The notes: generated from the letters alone by a model not told the origin. Positions 28,079 to 36,633 are shown, counted from the first letter of the stretch. The stretch: 64,000 bases of DNA from a gamma proteobacterium HdN1 (GCA_000198515.1 FP929140.1:532527-596526); one strand, 5' to 3'. Program-made: numbers and translations.

Positions 28079-28439
28079 CACGGGTGTGGCTCCTGGTTTG
28101 GGCGTTACGCTTTCCGGCAAGCGGTGCCTGCCGGTGTTCAAGGCGTTGCGCGGGCTTGGGTAAAGCGGCTTGCGCGGGGCGATCTTGGGTAAAGAAGCCA
28201 TTGATCGGCAGAGGTGGGTGCGGGTAAGCGCCTTCTGCGATGGGGCTTGTCAGCGGTGACCGACGAAGAAATAATAGTGCAGGCAGCGCAAAATAGGATT
28301 GCGAACTTGCCCTAGAATTCGCGATTTTGCGCAATAATGTGCTATCGTTTGTCTTTTGATTGGAAATATGTTGCTTAGTGAGGGTTTTCTTGGCTAGATA
28401 CGCTCGCAAAGTTCAGTGCGGTGCTTTCTGTGAGGTTTT
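28079..28439. other. divergent control region, leuA / lrp-type gene
   Basis: 361 bases. Toward the right it is AT-rich (28310-28380), as expected of Lrp-type binding sites. For the rightward gene, TTGCTT (28371-28376) and TAGATA (28395-28400) with an 18-base spacer form a plausible promoter. For leuA, the ribosome site is AGGAG at about 28088-28094 (minus strand). No proven leucine leader peptide was found. Confidence 0.5.
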
Positions 28440-28901
28440 ATGGAACTGGATCGCTATGATCGCCACATCCTGAGTTTGTTGCAGGAGGATGGGCGCTTAA
28501 CCAATCAGGAGCTCGCGGAGCGTATTGGGCTTTCCCCTTCGCCCTGTTTGCGGCGTGTGCGGGCTTTGGAGGAATCCGGCTTGATCACCGGCTATCGCGC
28601 CGTGGTGGATGCCAAAAAGCTCGGCTATAGCTTGATGGCCTTGATACATATTTCTATGGATCAGCACACGACGGAGCGTTTCGAGAATTTTGAACGCAAG
28701 ATTGGCGAACTTCCAGAAGTGCTGGAGTGTCTACTGATTACGGGCCAGTCGGCGGATTATCAGCTCAAGGTGATTGTGCGCGATATGGATGCGTATCACG
28801 ATTTGCTTTTGCACCGGATTACCCATATTGAAGGCGTAACCGGCGTGCATTCCAGCTTTGTGCTGCGGCGTGTGATTGAGAAAGCGGCGGTGCCGGTGTA
28901 G
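28440..28901 (+). CDS. Lrp/AsnC-family transcriptional regulator
   Basis: 153 residues, standard length. N-terminal helix-turn-helix (DRHILSLLQEDGRLTNQELAERIGLSPSPCLRRVRALEESGLI) then the RAM ligand-binding domain (VLECLLITGQSADYQLKVIVRDMDAYHDLL, ending VHSSFVLRRVIEK). Such proteins sense amino acids. Its divergent placement next to leuA makes leucine or a branched-chain ketoacid a reasonable ligand, by inference only. Confidence 0.92.
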   Translation: MELDRYDRHILSLLQEDGRLTNQELAERIGLSPSPCLRRVRALEESGLITGYRAVVDAKKLGYSLMALIHISMDQHTTERFENFERKIGELPEVLECLLITGQSADYQLKVIVRDMDAYHDLLLHRITHIEGVTGVHSSFVLRRVIEKAAVPV

Positions 28902-28921
28902 GCAAATGCGATGGTGGTAAG

Positions 28922-30475
28922 CTACCCCACCTGCTCCTCAACCTCAAATCCCACAATATTCCGCGTATCCTTACTAAACTCCACCCCAATCAAATGCACC
29001 GGCCCATCTGCGCGGTATTTGTCGGCATAACGCTTATCTTTTAGCTGCTGTAACGCTTTGCCTTCAGGTACCAGCTCCACCACCTTGAATTCAAATAAAT
29101 ATACATGCCCTTCAAAGCATACCGTCATATCAATACGGCCGTGATTGGTGGCGTCTTCTAGTTTGATATCCAATCCCAACGCGGCAAAGTGGCTGTAGAA
29201 AATGCTAGCCCAGTAGCCTTCGTATTGCGCGATGGGGCTGTTTCGGTACCAATCGTGTGGGATGCTGGCGAAAAAGGCGTGGAATAGATCGCGCATGGCG
29301 GGGATGTTTTGTTGGCGGAGCAGGGTGATCAGCTTGATGCGATTTTCAAAGCCTTTGCTGCTATCCACTCCCAAGCCTTCCAAGAGGCTTGCGTTGAGGC
29401 TGGATTCTACCTCTCGGTTGGGATAGCCTAACGTGTAGACCCAATGGCCCAAAATGGGTTGCTGAACGTCGTGTATTGTTAAATACCCCGTCTGAAACAA
29501 TAAGGCTTCGCTTTTGATGGCATCGACATCGAAACTGGAAATCAGCTGTTCGCCTGTTTGCAGGTTGGCGAGATCGGGCGTGAAGAAACCACGCTGGGTG
29601 AGCAGTTTGACTAAAAAAGTAGGCGTTCCGGTTTCAAACCACCACGGGCGGAAGGTGCGGTGATCAAAAAGTAAAAGTAAATCGAAAGGATTGTAAACGG
29701 ATTCGCCTAACCAGTTGTAGCCGTTATACCAGCGCTTGATTTCGCTGCGATCCAAACCTTCAAGCTCCGCTGCAAAAACGCTATCTACATCTTGATCGGT
29801 GTAGCCACAAATCGTGCTATAACGAGCATCCAGCGTGATGTCCTGAAGGTTGTTCAACCCTGAAAACAGGCTGACTTTGCTGAATTTCGAAACCCCAGTC
29901 AAAAACGCAAAGCGGATATAGGCGTCGGCATCCTTGATGACAGAATAAAAATCCTTGAGGGTTTCACGGGTTTCCAGCGCAATTTCCCTTTGCTCGATAT
30001 TGTCCAGAATGGGTTTGTCGTATTCGTCAATCAGAACGACCACCCGCTGGTTATGGGTTTGAACCAAGTGAAGGATCAGGCTGCGAAAGCGTTCGGCGAG
30101 GGTTTTGTCTACAACGGCCAGCTGGTTTGCCGTTTCAAAGCGTCTCAGGTGCGAGTCGATTTGGTCTTCCAGTTCCTGCGCGCTTCTGGTAACGCCACCC
30201 CCAAAACTAATCCGAACCACCGGATACTTTACCGACCAATCCCAGTGTTTCTCGGCGTACAAACCTTTGAACAAAGCTTCGTTGCCTTCGAACAGCTCTT
30301 TTAGCGTGTCCAGAAACAGGCTTTTGCCAAAGCGGCGGGGGCGGGAGAGGAAAAAGTGCGTGCCTTGGGCGATCAGCCGCAGCGCCAGTGGTGTTTTGTC
30401 TACATAGTAGCAGGCGTCATCCTCGCGGATTTTGGCGAAGGTCTGGATGCCGATGGGTAGGCGTTTGCGTTGCAT
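28922..30475 (-). CDS. AAA-ATPase-like protein with PD-(D/E)XK nuclease domain, copy A
   Basis: 517 residues from the ATG at 30475, where homologues begin (MQRKRLPIGIQTF); an ATG at 30508 would add 11. The ATPase part has Walker A RPRRFGKSLFLDTLKELFEG and Walker B RVVVLIDEYDKPI. The C-terminus carries a PD-(D/E)XK-like nuclease core (GRIDMTVCFEGHVYLFEFKVVE). This family is expanded in gut and marine bacteria; its function is unproven, with defence or mobile-element roles suggested. It is a near copy of the gene upstream at 30543. Confidence 0.85.
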   Translation of the reverse strand: MQRKRLPIGIQTFAKIREDDACYYVDKTPLALRLIAQGTHFFLSRPRRFGKSLFLDTLKELFEGNEALFKGLYAEKHWDWSVKYPVVRISFGGGVTRSAQELEDQIDSHLRRFETANQLAVVDKTLAERFRSLILHLVQTHNQRVVVLIDEYDKPILDNIEQREIALETRETLKDFYSVIKDADAYIRFAFLTGVSKFSKVSLFSGLNNLQDITLDARYSTICGYTDQDVDSVFAAELEGLDRSEIKRWYNGYNWLGESVYNPFDLLLLFDHRTFRPWWFETGTPTFLVKLLTQRGFFTPDLANLQTGEQLISSFDVDAIKSEALLFQTGYLTIHDVQQPILGHWVYTLGYPNREVESSLNASLLEGLGVDSSKGFENRIKLITLLRQQNIPAMRDLFHAFFASIPHDWYRNSPIAQYEGYWASIFYSHFAALGLDIKLEDATNHGRIDMTVCFEGHVYLFEFKVVELVPEGKALQQLKDKRYADKYRADGPVHLIGVEFSKDTRNIVGFEVEEQVG

Positions 30476-30516
30476 GGGCGGGGCGGCCTCGTGGGGGGAT
30501 TTCGGCATGGTAGCAT
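28922..30516 (-). repeat. direct repeat copy A (~1.6 kb)
   Basis: Matches 30543-32134 (copy B), from the stop codon through 8 bases before the upstream ATG (TGGTAGCATAGA). The final ~400 codons are almost identical; a patch of roughly 270 bases in the ATPase domain and a short patch near the C-terminus differ. Arises by tandem gene duplication. Confidence 0.85.
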
Positions 30517-30542
30517 AGAAGCGGGTTGTTAAACTGTTCCCA

Positions 30543-32093
30543 CTACCCCACCTGCTCCTCAACCTCAAACCCCACAATATTCCGCGTATCCTTACTAAAC
30601 TCCACCCCAATTAAATGCACCGGCCCGTCGTTCCGATATTTCTCTGCGTAATTACGATCCCTAAGCTGCTGTAATGCTTTGCCTTCAGGTACAAGCTCCA
30701 CTACCTTGAATTCAAATAAATAAACGTGCCCTTCAAAGCATACCGTCATATCAATACGGCCGTGATTGGTGGCGTCTTCTAGTTTGATATCCAATCCCAA
30801 AGCGGCGAAGTGGCTGTAGAAAATGCTGGCCCAGTAGCCTTCGTATTGTGCGATGGGGCTGTTTCGGTACCAATCATGCGGAATGGTGGCGAAAAAGGCG
30901 TGGAATAGATCGCGCATGGCGGGAATGTTCTGCTCGCGGAGCAGGGTGATCAGCTTGATGCGGTTCTCAAAGCCTTTGCTGCTATCTACTCCCAAGCCTT
31001 CCAAGAGGCTTGCGTTGAGGCTGGATTCTACCTCTCGGTTGGGATAGCCTAACGTGTAGACCCAATGGCCTAAAATGGGTTGCTGGACGTCGTGTATTGT
31101 TAAATACCCCGTCTGAAACAATAAGGCTTCGCTTTTGATGGCGTCGACATCGAAACTGGAAATCAGCTGTTCGCCTGTTTGTAGGTTGGCGAGATCGGGC
31201 GTAAAGAAACCGCGCTGGGTGAGCAGTTTGACTAAAAAAGTGGGCGTTCCAGTTTCAAACCACCACGGGCGGAAGGTGCGATGATCAAAAAGTAAAAGCA
31301 GGTCAAATGGATTGTAAACGGAATCTCCCAACCAGTTGTAGCCGTTATACCAGCGCTTGATTTCGCCGCGATCCAAGCCTTCAAGCTCGGCTGCAAAAAC
31401 GCTGTCCACGTCCTGATCGGTATAACCGCAAATCGTGCTATAACGAGCATCCAGCGTGATGTCTTGAAGGTTATTCAGCCCTGAAAACAAGCTCACTTTG
31501 CTGAATTTCGAAACTCCGGTTAAGAATGCAAAGCGAATGTACGCATCGTTGTCTTTGATCACCGAATAGAGATCTTTGAGCGCTTCGCGCATGGCAAGGG
31601 CGATTTCGCGGTCTTCGATTCGATCCAGAATGGGTTTGTCGTACTCATCCACGAGCACCACGACCCGCTGACCGGTGCGTTCGGCAATGCGTATGATCAG
31701 GCGTCTGAAACGGCTGCGCGCGTCGGGATATTCGGCAGGCAAACCGAAGGCTTCTTCCAGCGTGCCTAGCTGTTCATTCAGACTTCGCCCTAAATCTTCC
31801 GCCGAAGCGAGCGATGCACCCCCAAAACTGATCCGAATCACCGGATACTTTACCGACCAATCCCAGTGTTTCTCGGCGTACAAACCTTTGAACAAAGCTT
31901 CGTTGCCTTCGAACAGCTCTTTTAGCGTGTCCAGAAACAGGCTTTTGCCAAAGCGGCGGGGGCGGGAGAGAAAGAAATACTTTCCCTGTTGAACCAAGCG
32001 CAGCGCCAGTGGCGTTTTGTCTACGTAATAACAATGATCCTCGCGAATCTCGCGGAGGGTCTGGATGCCGATCGGCAGGCGTTTGCGTTGCAT
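30543..32093 (-). CDS. AAA-ATPase-like protein with PD-(D/E)XK nuclease domain, copy B
   Basis: 516 residues from the ATG at 32093 (alternative 32126). Walker A and B are the same as in copy A (RPRRFGKSLFLDTLKELF; RVVVLVDEYDKPI), as is the C-terminal LFEFKVVE nuclease motif. It differs strongly between the first ATPase strand and Walker B (SLASAEDLGRSLNEQLGTLEEAFGLP here, versus RSAQELEDQIDSHLRRFE in A) and in a C-terminal patch (QQLRDRNYAEKYRNDG). The two are probably co-transcribed, B first. Confidence 0.85.
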   Translation of the reverse strand: MQRKRLPIGIQTLREIREDHCYYVDKTPLALRLVQQGKYFFLSRPRRFGKSLFLDTLKELFEGNEALFKGLYAEKHWDWSVKYPVIRISFGGASLASAEDLGRSLNEQLGTLEEAFGLPAEYPDARSRFRRLIIRIAERTGQRVVVLVDEYDKPILDRIEDREIALAMREALKDLYSVIKDNDAYIRFAFLTGVSKFSKVSLFSGLNNLQDITLDARYSTICGYTDQDVDSVFAAELEGLDRGEIKRWYNGYNWLGDSVYNPFDLLLLFDHRTFRPWWFETGTPTFLVKLLTQRGFFTPDLANLQTGEQLISSFDVDAIKSEALLFQTGYLTIHDVQQPILGHWVYTLGYPNREVESSLNASLLEGLGVDSSKGFENRIKLITLLREQNIPAMRDLFHAFFATIPHDWYRNSPIAQYEGYWASIFYSHFAALGLDIKLEDATNHGRIDMTVCFEGHVYLFEFKVVELVPEGKALQQLRDRNYAEKYRNDGPVHLIGVEFSKDTRNIVGFEVEEQVG

Positions 32094-32134
32094 GGGCGGG
32101 GCGGCCTCGTGAAGGGATCCCGGCATGGTAGCAT
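30543..32134 (-). repeat. direct repeat copy B (~1.6 kb)
   Basis: Second unit of the tandem duplication described at 28922-30516; the shared segment ends near TGGTAGCATAGA at about 32123-32134. The gap between units is 26 bases. Confidence 0.85.
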
Positions 32135-32203
32135 AGATGGGGCAAGCGCAAACCAACGCAAGCTGCGGCAAACACTTTGCTGAAGGGAAGTGCCGTGTGT
32201 TGG

Positions 32204-33361
32204 TTAGCCCGATCTTGCCAACAGCCACTCGCTGGCTTTTTCCCAAACGGCTTCGCGGGCGCGGCTGCCCGCCATGATGCCGGTATGGCCGCCGGGGGCG
32301 ACGTGGAATTGCTTGTCTTGGCTGCCGACCACGTTCATCAGGGCTTTGCAGCAGTTGACGTTGGCTAGGGTATCCGTGCTGCCGGCGATGCCTAATACGT
32401 TGGATTTGATGGTGCGCAGGTGGGTGACTTCACGCCCCAAGGTGATTTGCCCGCGTGCGGTTTCGTTTTCCAGCCAGACAGAGGCCATCCAGTCGCGAAT
32501 GACGCCGCCAGGGTAGGCGACAAGATTGTCAATGAACGCGGCTTGGGTGGCGTGTTGGGCGACGTAGTCGCGATCGTGCAGATTTTTCAGAAGGTCGCGG
32601 TAGCCGCGTAAGCTGCCGACGGGGTCGGAGAGTTTGAAGCCTACGATGTTCATCCATGCGGGTGAATAGGCCATGGAGGCGGGAAGCTTACGGGCGTTCA
32701 GGTTGCGCTTTTCCAACCAGTTGGCCAGTTTTTGGTAGTTGCGCCCTAATGGGCCGTTGGCGTGGCCGTCGATTGCTGTGCCCATGATCAGCAGATTACG
32801 GATGTTGTGATCGTGGTGATAAGCGGTGTAGGCAAGCGCGATTCCGCCGCCCATGCTCCAGCCTTGCAGCGATAATTCGTCGCTGCCGCTATGTTCGCGC
32901 ACTTTGCCGATAAATTCTGGCATCAGCTTTTTGACGTAGCGCGACAGGGTGTAGTGCGCTTGGCGTAAGCCGGGTGTGCCCCAGTCGATCAAATAAACGG
33001 GAAAGCCGAGTTGGGTAAAGTATTGTACAAAGCTGCGCTCTGGGAACAGATCATAGACCAGCATATTGATGGCCAGCGGTGGGACGATCACCAGCGGAAT
33101 GGGTGTGGCTGGCTGTGCTGGTTCCAGCGCAGGCGCGGCAGAAGATGCGTCTAGCGCGCGGTTGGACGTCTGTGTGGGAGCATTGGCTTGTGCTGGAGAT
33201 GTTTGCACAGGGGAATAGTAGCGCAGCTTGACCAAGCCGTTATCGTGCAGCACCTCGAAGGGCGTATTGCCGGTTCGAACGAGGCTTTCTGGATTGAAAA
33301 TACGATCGCGTGCGTTGCGTGCAATCTGGCGGGCCTGGCGGCGCGCGGTCTGAATACCCAT
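32204..33361 (-). CDS. PhaC-related alpha/beta hydrolase
   Basis: 385 residues, ribosome site GGAGAG before the ATG. The fold and the block YLIDWGTPG match polyhydroxyalkanoate synthases of the PhaC type, but the nucleophile motif is GWSMGG (Ser169), whereas PHA synthases use Cys. A catalytic Asp (GSTD, D330) and His (PGGHTGIM, H359) complete a hydrolase triad. It may be a PHA-related hydrolase or lipase-like enzyme rather than a polymerase. A Pro/Ala/Gln-rich insertion lies at residues ~50-88. No other pha genes are nearby. Confidence 0.75.
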   Translation of the reverse strand: MGIQTARRQARQIARNARDRIFNPESLVRTGNTPFEVLHDNGLVKLRYYSPVQTSPAQANAPTQTSNRALDASSAAPALEPAQPATPIPLVIVPPLAINMLVYDLFPERSFVQYFTQLGFPVYLIDWGTPGLRQAHYTLSRYVKKLMPEFIGKVREHSGSDELSLQGWSMGGGIALAYTAYHHDHNIRNLLIMGTAIDGHANGPLGRNYQKLANWLEKRNLNARKLPASMAYSPAWMNIVGFKLSDPVGSLRGYRDLLKNLHDRDYVAQHATQAAFIDNLVAYPGGVIRDWMASVWLENETARGQITLGREVTHLRTIKSNVLGIAGSTDTLANVNCCKALMNVVGSQDKQFHVAPGGHTGIMAGSRAREAVWEKASEWLLARSG

Positions 33362-33525
33362 GCTGGCTCTCCAACGACATCTGGGGGGTAAAATGAACGC
33401 GCCTATCCTACTGACCCGAGGTCTTTTGCTGAATGGCCGAATCGTTCGTAATCATAGGCGTTTTAGTCAAATGCGCGTTTTAAGATGAACGAGAGCGGGC
33501 GAACGAAATACAGGTGAATCACCCG

Positions 33526-34362
33526 CTAAGCTTTTGCTTCAACGACATAAACCTGAGCGCGCCGACGGCTACGCGGGATGGGCAGGGTGTCGTAAAATTG
33601 CTCTGGTTTATGAACCGTCACTTCTCGAAATCCGGCTGCGAGGAAGCCTTCTCGCGCCTCTTTTGCGGAACGAAAGTGCAGTGAGGTTTTCGCTCGCGTC
33701 ATTTTTCCGAGGGTTTTGCGGCCTGCGTTTACAAAGGGCGCGATGGCGCCTTGGGCTTCGGGGTAAACGTCGGTGAGGTACCATGCGGCAGGGAAGGTGC
33801 GCGTGAGGTGGGCAATTTTGCTCCAGACGGCGCTGATGACGGGCAGCTCAAAATAGTTCACTAAGCCTTCCGTGACGATCACAAGTGGCTGACTTGCGTC
33901 AAAGTGCTGTTGGAGTACGGTATCGAGTGCAGCGGGGGTGCCGTTCTCAAAAAAATTGCATTCCACGATCTGATGATGCGCAGAAAGCTTGACGTTTTGG
34001 GTGAGCAGCTCGCGCTTGCGTGCGACCATGTTTGGCAGGTCGGCTTCTACATAGCGCAGTTGAGGATAGCGCCGCGTGAAGTGCAGGCCGCGTGGAGAAA
34101 GTCCGCAGGCGATCTCTAGCACTTGGTTTACGCCGTGGTTGCGGATCAAATCGTTGAGGCGGTGATCCATGATGACGTGGCGCTGCAATAAGGTCTGGCG
34201 GATGCTGATTCCAGCAACGCTTTCGGCAAGGGATTCGATCGGCTGGAAACTGCGATACATCAAATGGCTGAGTGGCGAGGTAAAAAAGTGTTCCGACATC
34301 TGGTTGGCGTACCAAACGTGGCCGGTATAAAGCGCGGTAAAGCTGATGCCGGATGAATCCAT
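33526..34362 (-). CDS. SAM-dependent methyltransferase, LCMT/PPM family
   Basis: 278 residues. The SAM site is VLEIACGLSPRGLHFTRRYP followed by an acidic residue in RYVEADLPNMVARKRELL, features of the leucine carboxyl methyltransferase-like family that also includes polyketide O-methyltransferases. VIVTEGLVNYFE is the second conserved block. Substrate unknown. Stand-alone, upstream of the PhaC-like gene on the same strand with a 164-base gap. Confidence 0.8.
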   Translation of the reverse strand: MDSSGISFTALYTGHVWYANQMSEHFFTSPLSHLMYRSFQPIESLAESVAGISIRQTLLQRHVIMDHRLNDLIRNHGVNQVLEIACGLSPRGLHFTRRYPQLRYVEADLPNMVARKRELLTQNVKLSAHHQIVECNFFENGTPAALDTVLQQHFDASQPLVIVTEGLVNYFELPVISAVWSKIAHLTRTFPAAWYLTDVYPEAQGAIAPFVNAGRKTLGKMTRAKTSLHFRSAKEAREGFLAAGFREVTVHKPEQFYDTLPIPRSRRRAQVYVVEAKA

Positions 34363-34476
34363 GGGAGCCTCGCTACAGCAGAAGGTGGGGTCATATATCG
34401 AATAAGGGGCGTTATGCGAAAACGACTTCTCGGATGTGACTCAAAGTACCGTATGCAAAAGTCGATGTAAATCTGC

Positions 34477-34504
34477 TTGACTTGCGAATGAGAATCAGTA
34501 TTAT
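34477..34504 (+). promoter_or_regulatory. promoter with embedded Fur box
   Basis: TTGACT (34477-34482), 16-base spacer, TATTAT (34499-34504). The spacer and -10 contain AATGAGAATCAGTATT (34487-34502), which matches 13 of 16 positions of the Fur consensus AATGATAATCATTATC. Iron-loaded Fur would block RNA polymerase directly, so the genes downstream should be induced by iron shortage. Confidence 0.7.
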
Positions 34505-34511
34505 TTGGGGT

Positions 34512-34631
34512 GTGGGTGGCGGCAGGTATCACGAAGCTTCCAAATACGGCCCTCTCTCCTCGTTGTGGATTCGCGTGATGCAAGCCCCTCTCCAAATCGG
34601 CTGTGTACCCGCACCCGCTGCCGCCACCCAC
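34512..34631 (+). repeat. 14-bp perfect inverted repeat in the leader
   Basis: GTGGGTGGCGGCAG (34512-34525) and CTGCCGCCACCCAC (34618-34631), 92 bases apart. An inner pair ATCACG/CGTGAT is present. It could form a leader RNA stem or be a small 120-bp mobile remnant; no match to a known riboswitch was recognised. Confidence 0.6.
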
Positions 34632-34729
34632 GATTCTACTTCGCACCCTTCCTCAAGTGCGCTCCGATCAGGTTTTTTAGGCGATAAGGCTTTATACTTG
34701 CGGCCTGTTTTACCATTCGATCGTGGCTC

Positions 34730-35782
34730 GTGAAAAGACTCTCCTTTCAATTCGAAATTTTCCTTGTTTTTGCGCTTGCAGTGACCTTTACCCTTGCGTT
34801 GGTTTCGGGGGCGGTGTCGCTGCCCGTAGCGGCACTGCTGCCGGCTCTCTCCGATGCCAGTTCGGCCGATGGGATGATCGTATGGGAACTGCGTCTGCCG
34901 CGTATTCTGCTGGCCATGGCCGTGGGGGCAGCGCTTGCGGGCAGCGGTGCGTTGGCGCAGGGCTTGTTTCGCAACCCACTTGCGGATCCGGGCTTGCTCG
35001 GTGTGTCATCGGGCGCGGCGGTGGGGGCGGCCCTGGTGATTGTTTTGGCTTCTGCTTTTTCTGCGTGGCTTGCAGATTCTGGCTTGGCAGGTTCGGCGGT
35101 GGCGGCTTCTTCCGGTCTGTCTTCGAGCGCGATTGCGGTGGGGGCGTGCTTGGGGGCGGCGTTATGCACTTGGTGTGTTTATCTGAGTGGTCGTAGCCAG
35201 TATGGATTGCATGTCACTCGTATGCTGCTTGTGGGGGTGGCGATTAATGCGCTGGTAAGCGCGGTGATGGCGTTTTTGTCTTACTTTTCAAACGATCAAA
35301 GCCTGCGGAATCTTACTTTTTGGTTGCTTGGTAGTTTTAACGGCGCAGGCTGGGGTGGCGTGGGCCTCGTATCTTTGGGGCTGGTGGTTCTGATTTTTTT
35401 CGGGATGCGTTATGCGAGTGCCTTAAACGTCCTGTCGCTGGGGGAGTCTGAGGCGCGCCATTTGGGAATTCGTGTGCATCGTTTGCAGCAAGGTGTAATT
35501 TTGGCGGTGGCGGTAGCGGTGGGGTTGTCGGTGGCGGTGACGGGAGTGATCGGTTTTGTTGGTTTGGTGGTGCCGCACGTGGTGAGGATGTTGTGCGGCC
35601 CAGATCATCGTCGTCTGATCCCTGCTTCTCTGCTGTTGGGAGCACTGGTTGTGCTGCTGGCCGATCTTGCCGCGCGCACATTGCTAAGTCCTAGCGAGTT
35701 GCCGGTAGGGATTTTTACCGCCTTGGTGGGTGCGCCATTTTTTGTGGCGCTGGTGATCCGCTCAAGGAGGGATGTGTGGTGA
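34730..35782 (+). CDS. hmuU: heme/iron ABC transporter permease, FecCD family
   Basis: 350 residues, GTG start. About nine to ten membrane helices with FecCD motifs: LRLPRILLAMAVGAALAGSGALAQGLFRNPLADPGLLGVSSGAA, later GVIGFVGLVVPHVVRM. It forms the inner-membrane channel for heme, siderophore or vitamin B12. The Fur box upstream and the HmuV-like partner favour heme/iron. No binding protein (HmuT) or TonB receptor lies in this window. Its TGA overlaps the next GTG. Confidence 0.85.
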   Translation: MKRLSFQFEIFLVFALAVTFTLALVSGAVSLPVAALLPALSDASSADGMIVWELRLPRILLAMAVGAALAGSGALAQGLFRNPLADPGLLGVSSGAAVGAALVIVLASAFSAWLADSGLAGSAVAASSGLSSSAIAVGACLGAALCTWCVYLSGRSQYGLHVTRMLLVGVAINALVSAVMAFLSYFSNDQSLRNLTFWLLGSFNGAGWGGVGLVSLGLVVLIFFGMRYASALNVLSLGESEARHLGIRVHRLQQGVILAVAVAVGLSVAVTGVIGFVGLVVPHVVRMLCGPDHRRLIPASLLLGALVVLLADLAARTLLSPSELPVGIFTALVGAPFFVALVIRSRRDVW

Positions 35783-36633
35783 GTGATCTTGGAACGGCTC
35801 ACGGAGTAGCACGGCAAAACGTCGATGTGTTGGAGGTAGAGGGCTTAGGGGTGCGTCAGGGGCGGCGCTGGCTGCTGCGTAGCGCGAGCTTCAAGGTACA
35901 ATCCGGCAAAATCGTGATGCTGGTGGGCCCGAATGGTGCCGGCAAATCTAGCTTGCTCAAAACCTTGGCAGGGGAGTGGTTGCCAAGCGAAGGGAGCATC
36001 CTGCTACGTGGGCGCAGCCTTGCGAACTGGTCACCTACGGAACTTGCGCTTTCTCGTGCGGTACTTCCGCAGCAACCGTCTCTTGGTTTGCCTTTTTCGG
36101 TACGCGAGGTGGCCGCATTTGGGCGCACGCCCCACGCTACGGGGCGGGAAATCGACCGGCAAATCGTGGAACACCTGCTGCAGTTATGCGATGTGCAGGC
36201 GCTGGCGGAGGTTCCTTACACCCAGCTATCGGGCGGTGAGCGCCAGCGGGTGCATTGGGCGCGGGTGCTTGCACAATTAGAAGGTGCACAATTAGAGGGT
36301 GTGCAATTGGAAGGTGTGCAATTGCACGGTACACCGGCGCCACTCTTGTTAATGGATGAACCGACCAGCGCGCTGGATTTATCCCATCAAACGGGCCTGA
36401 TGGAGGCGCTGCGTGTGCGTGCAAACGATGGTTGGGCGGCGGTAGTTGCGGTGCATGACTTAAATCTGGCAGCACGTTTTGGCGATCAGGTGTTGGTGTT
36501 GAATCATGGTCGGATCACCGCGTTTGGCGCGCCTTGGCAAGTTTTTACGTCCGCTCTGTTGGAGGAAGTTTTCCGTGTGAAGGCCCAGATTGTGCCGCAT
36601 CCCCACGGCGACTATCCGCTGATGGTGGTCTGA
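35779..36633 (+). CDS. hmuV: heme/iron ABC transporter ATPase
   Basis: 284 residues from the GTG at 35779, 8 bases after an AAGGAGG site. Walker A GPNGAGKSS, signature LSGGERQRV and Walker B LLLMDEPTSALDLSHQ are intact. It powers uptake with the upstream permease. Between the signature and Walker B (residues ~165-184) lies AQLEG-AQLEG-VQLEG-VQLHG, encoded by four 15-bp repeats; relatives have a short loop here. ATP hydrolysis should still be possible. Confidence 0.88.
   Translation: MSDLGTAHGVARQNVDVLEVEGLGVRQGRRWLLRSASFKVQSGKIVMLVGPNGAGKSSLLKTLAGEWLPSEGSILLRGRSLANWSPTELALSRAVLPQQPSLGLPFSVREVAAFGRTPHATGREIDRQIVEHLLQLCDVQALAEVPYTQLSGGERQRVHWARVLAQLEGAQLEGVQLEGVQLHGTPAPLLLMDEPTSALDLSHQTGLMEALRVRANDGWAAVVAVHDLNLAARFGDQVLVLNHGRITAFGAPWQVFTSALLEEVFRVKAQIVPHPHGDYPLMVV
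36271..36330 (+). repeat. four 15-bp repeats in hmuV
   Basis: Units at 36271, 36286, 36301 and 36316: GCACAATTAGAAGGT, GCACAATTAGAGGGT, GTGCAATTGGAAGGT and GTGCAATTGCACGGT. They encode (A/V)QL(E/H)G four times, in frame, within the ATPase gene. Confidence 0.9.

Larger units (their letters stand above)
34363..34729. other. Fur-controlled promoter and structured leader before hmuU-like gene
   Basis: 367 bases. Contains a promoter with a Fur box between its -35 and -10 and a ~225-base leader with a perfect 14-bp long-range inverted repeat. No conserved ORF. A frame at 34482 begins inside the Fur box with TTG and was not called. Confidence 0.6.

Noticed and set aside
28240-28330. Possible leucine leader peptide upstream of leuA (a short frame reading ALPALLFLRR on the minus strand)
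   Set aside because: No start codon with a ribosome site opens this frame close by, and no terminator/antiterminator pair was found.
34505-34729. Riboswitch, for example cobalamin type, in the permease leader
   Set aside because: The conserved B12-box core could not be found; only a long-range inverted repeat is visible.
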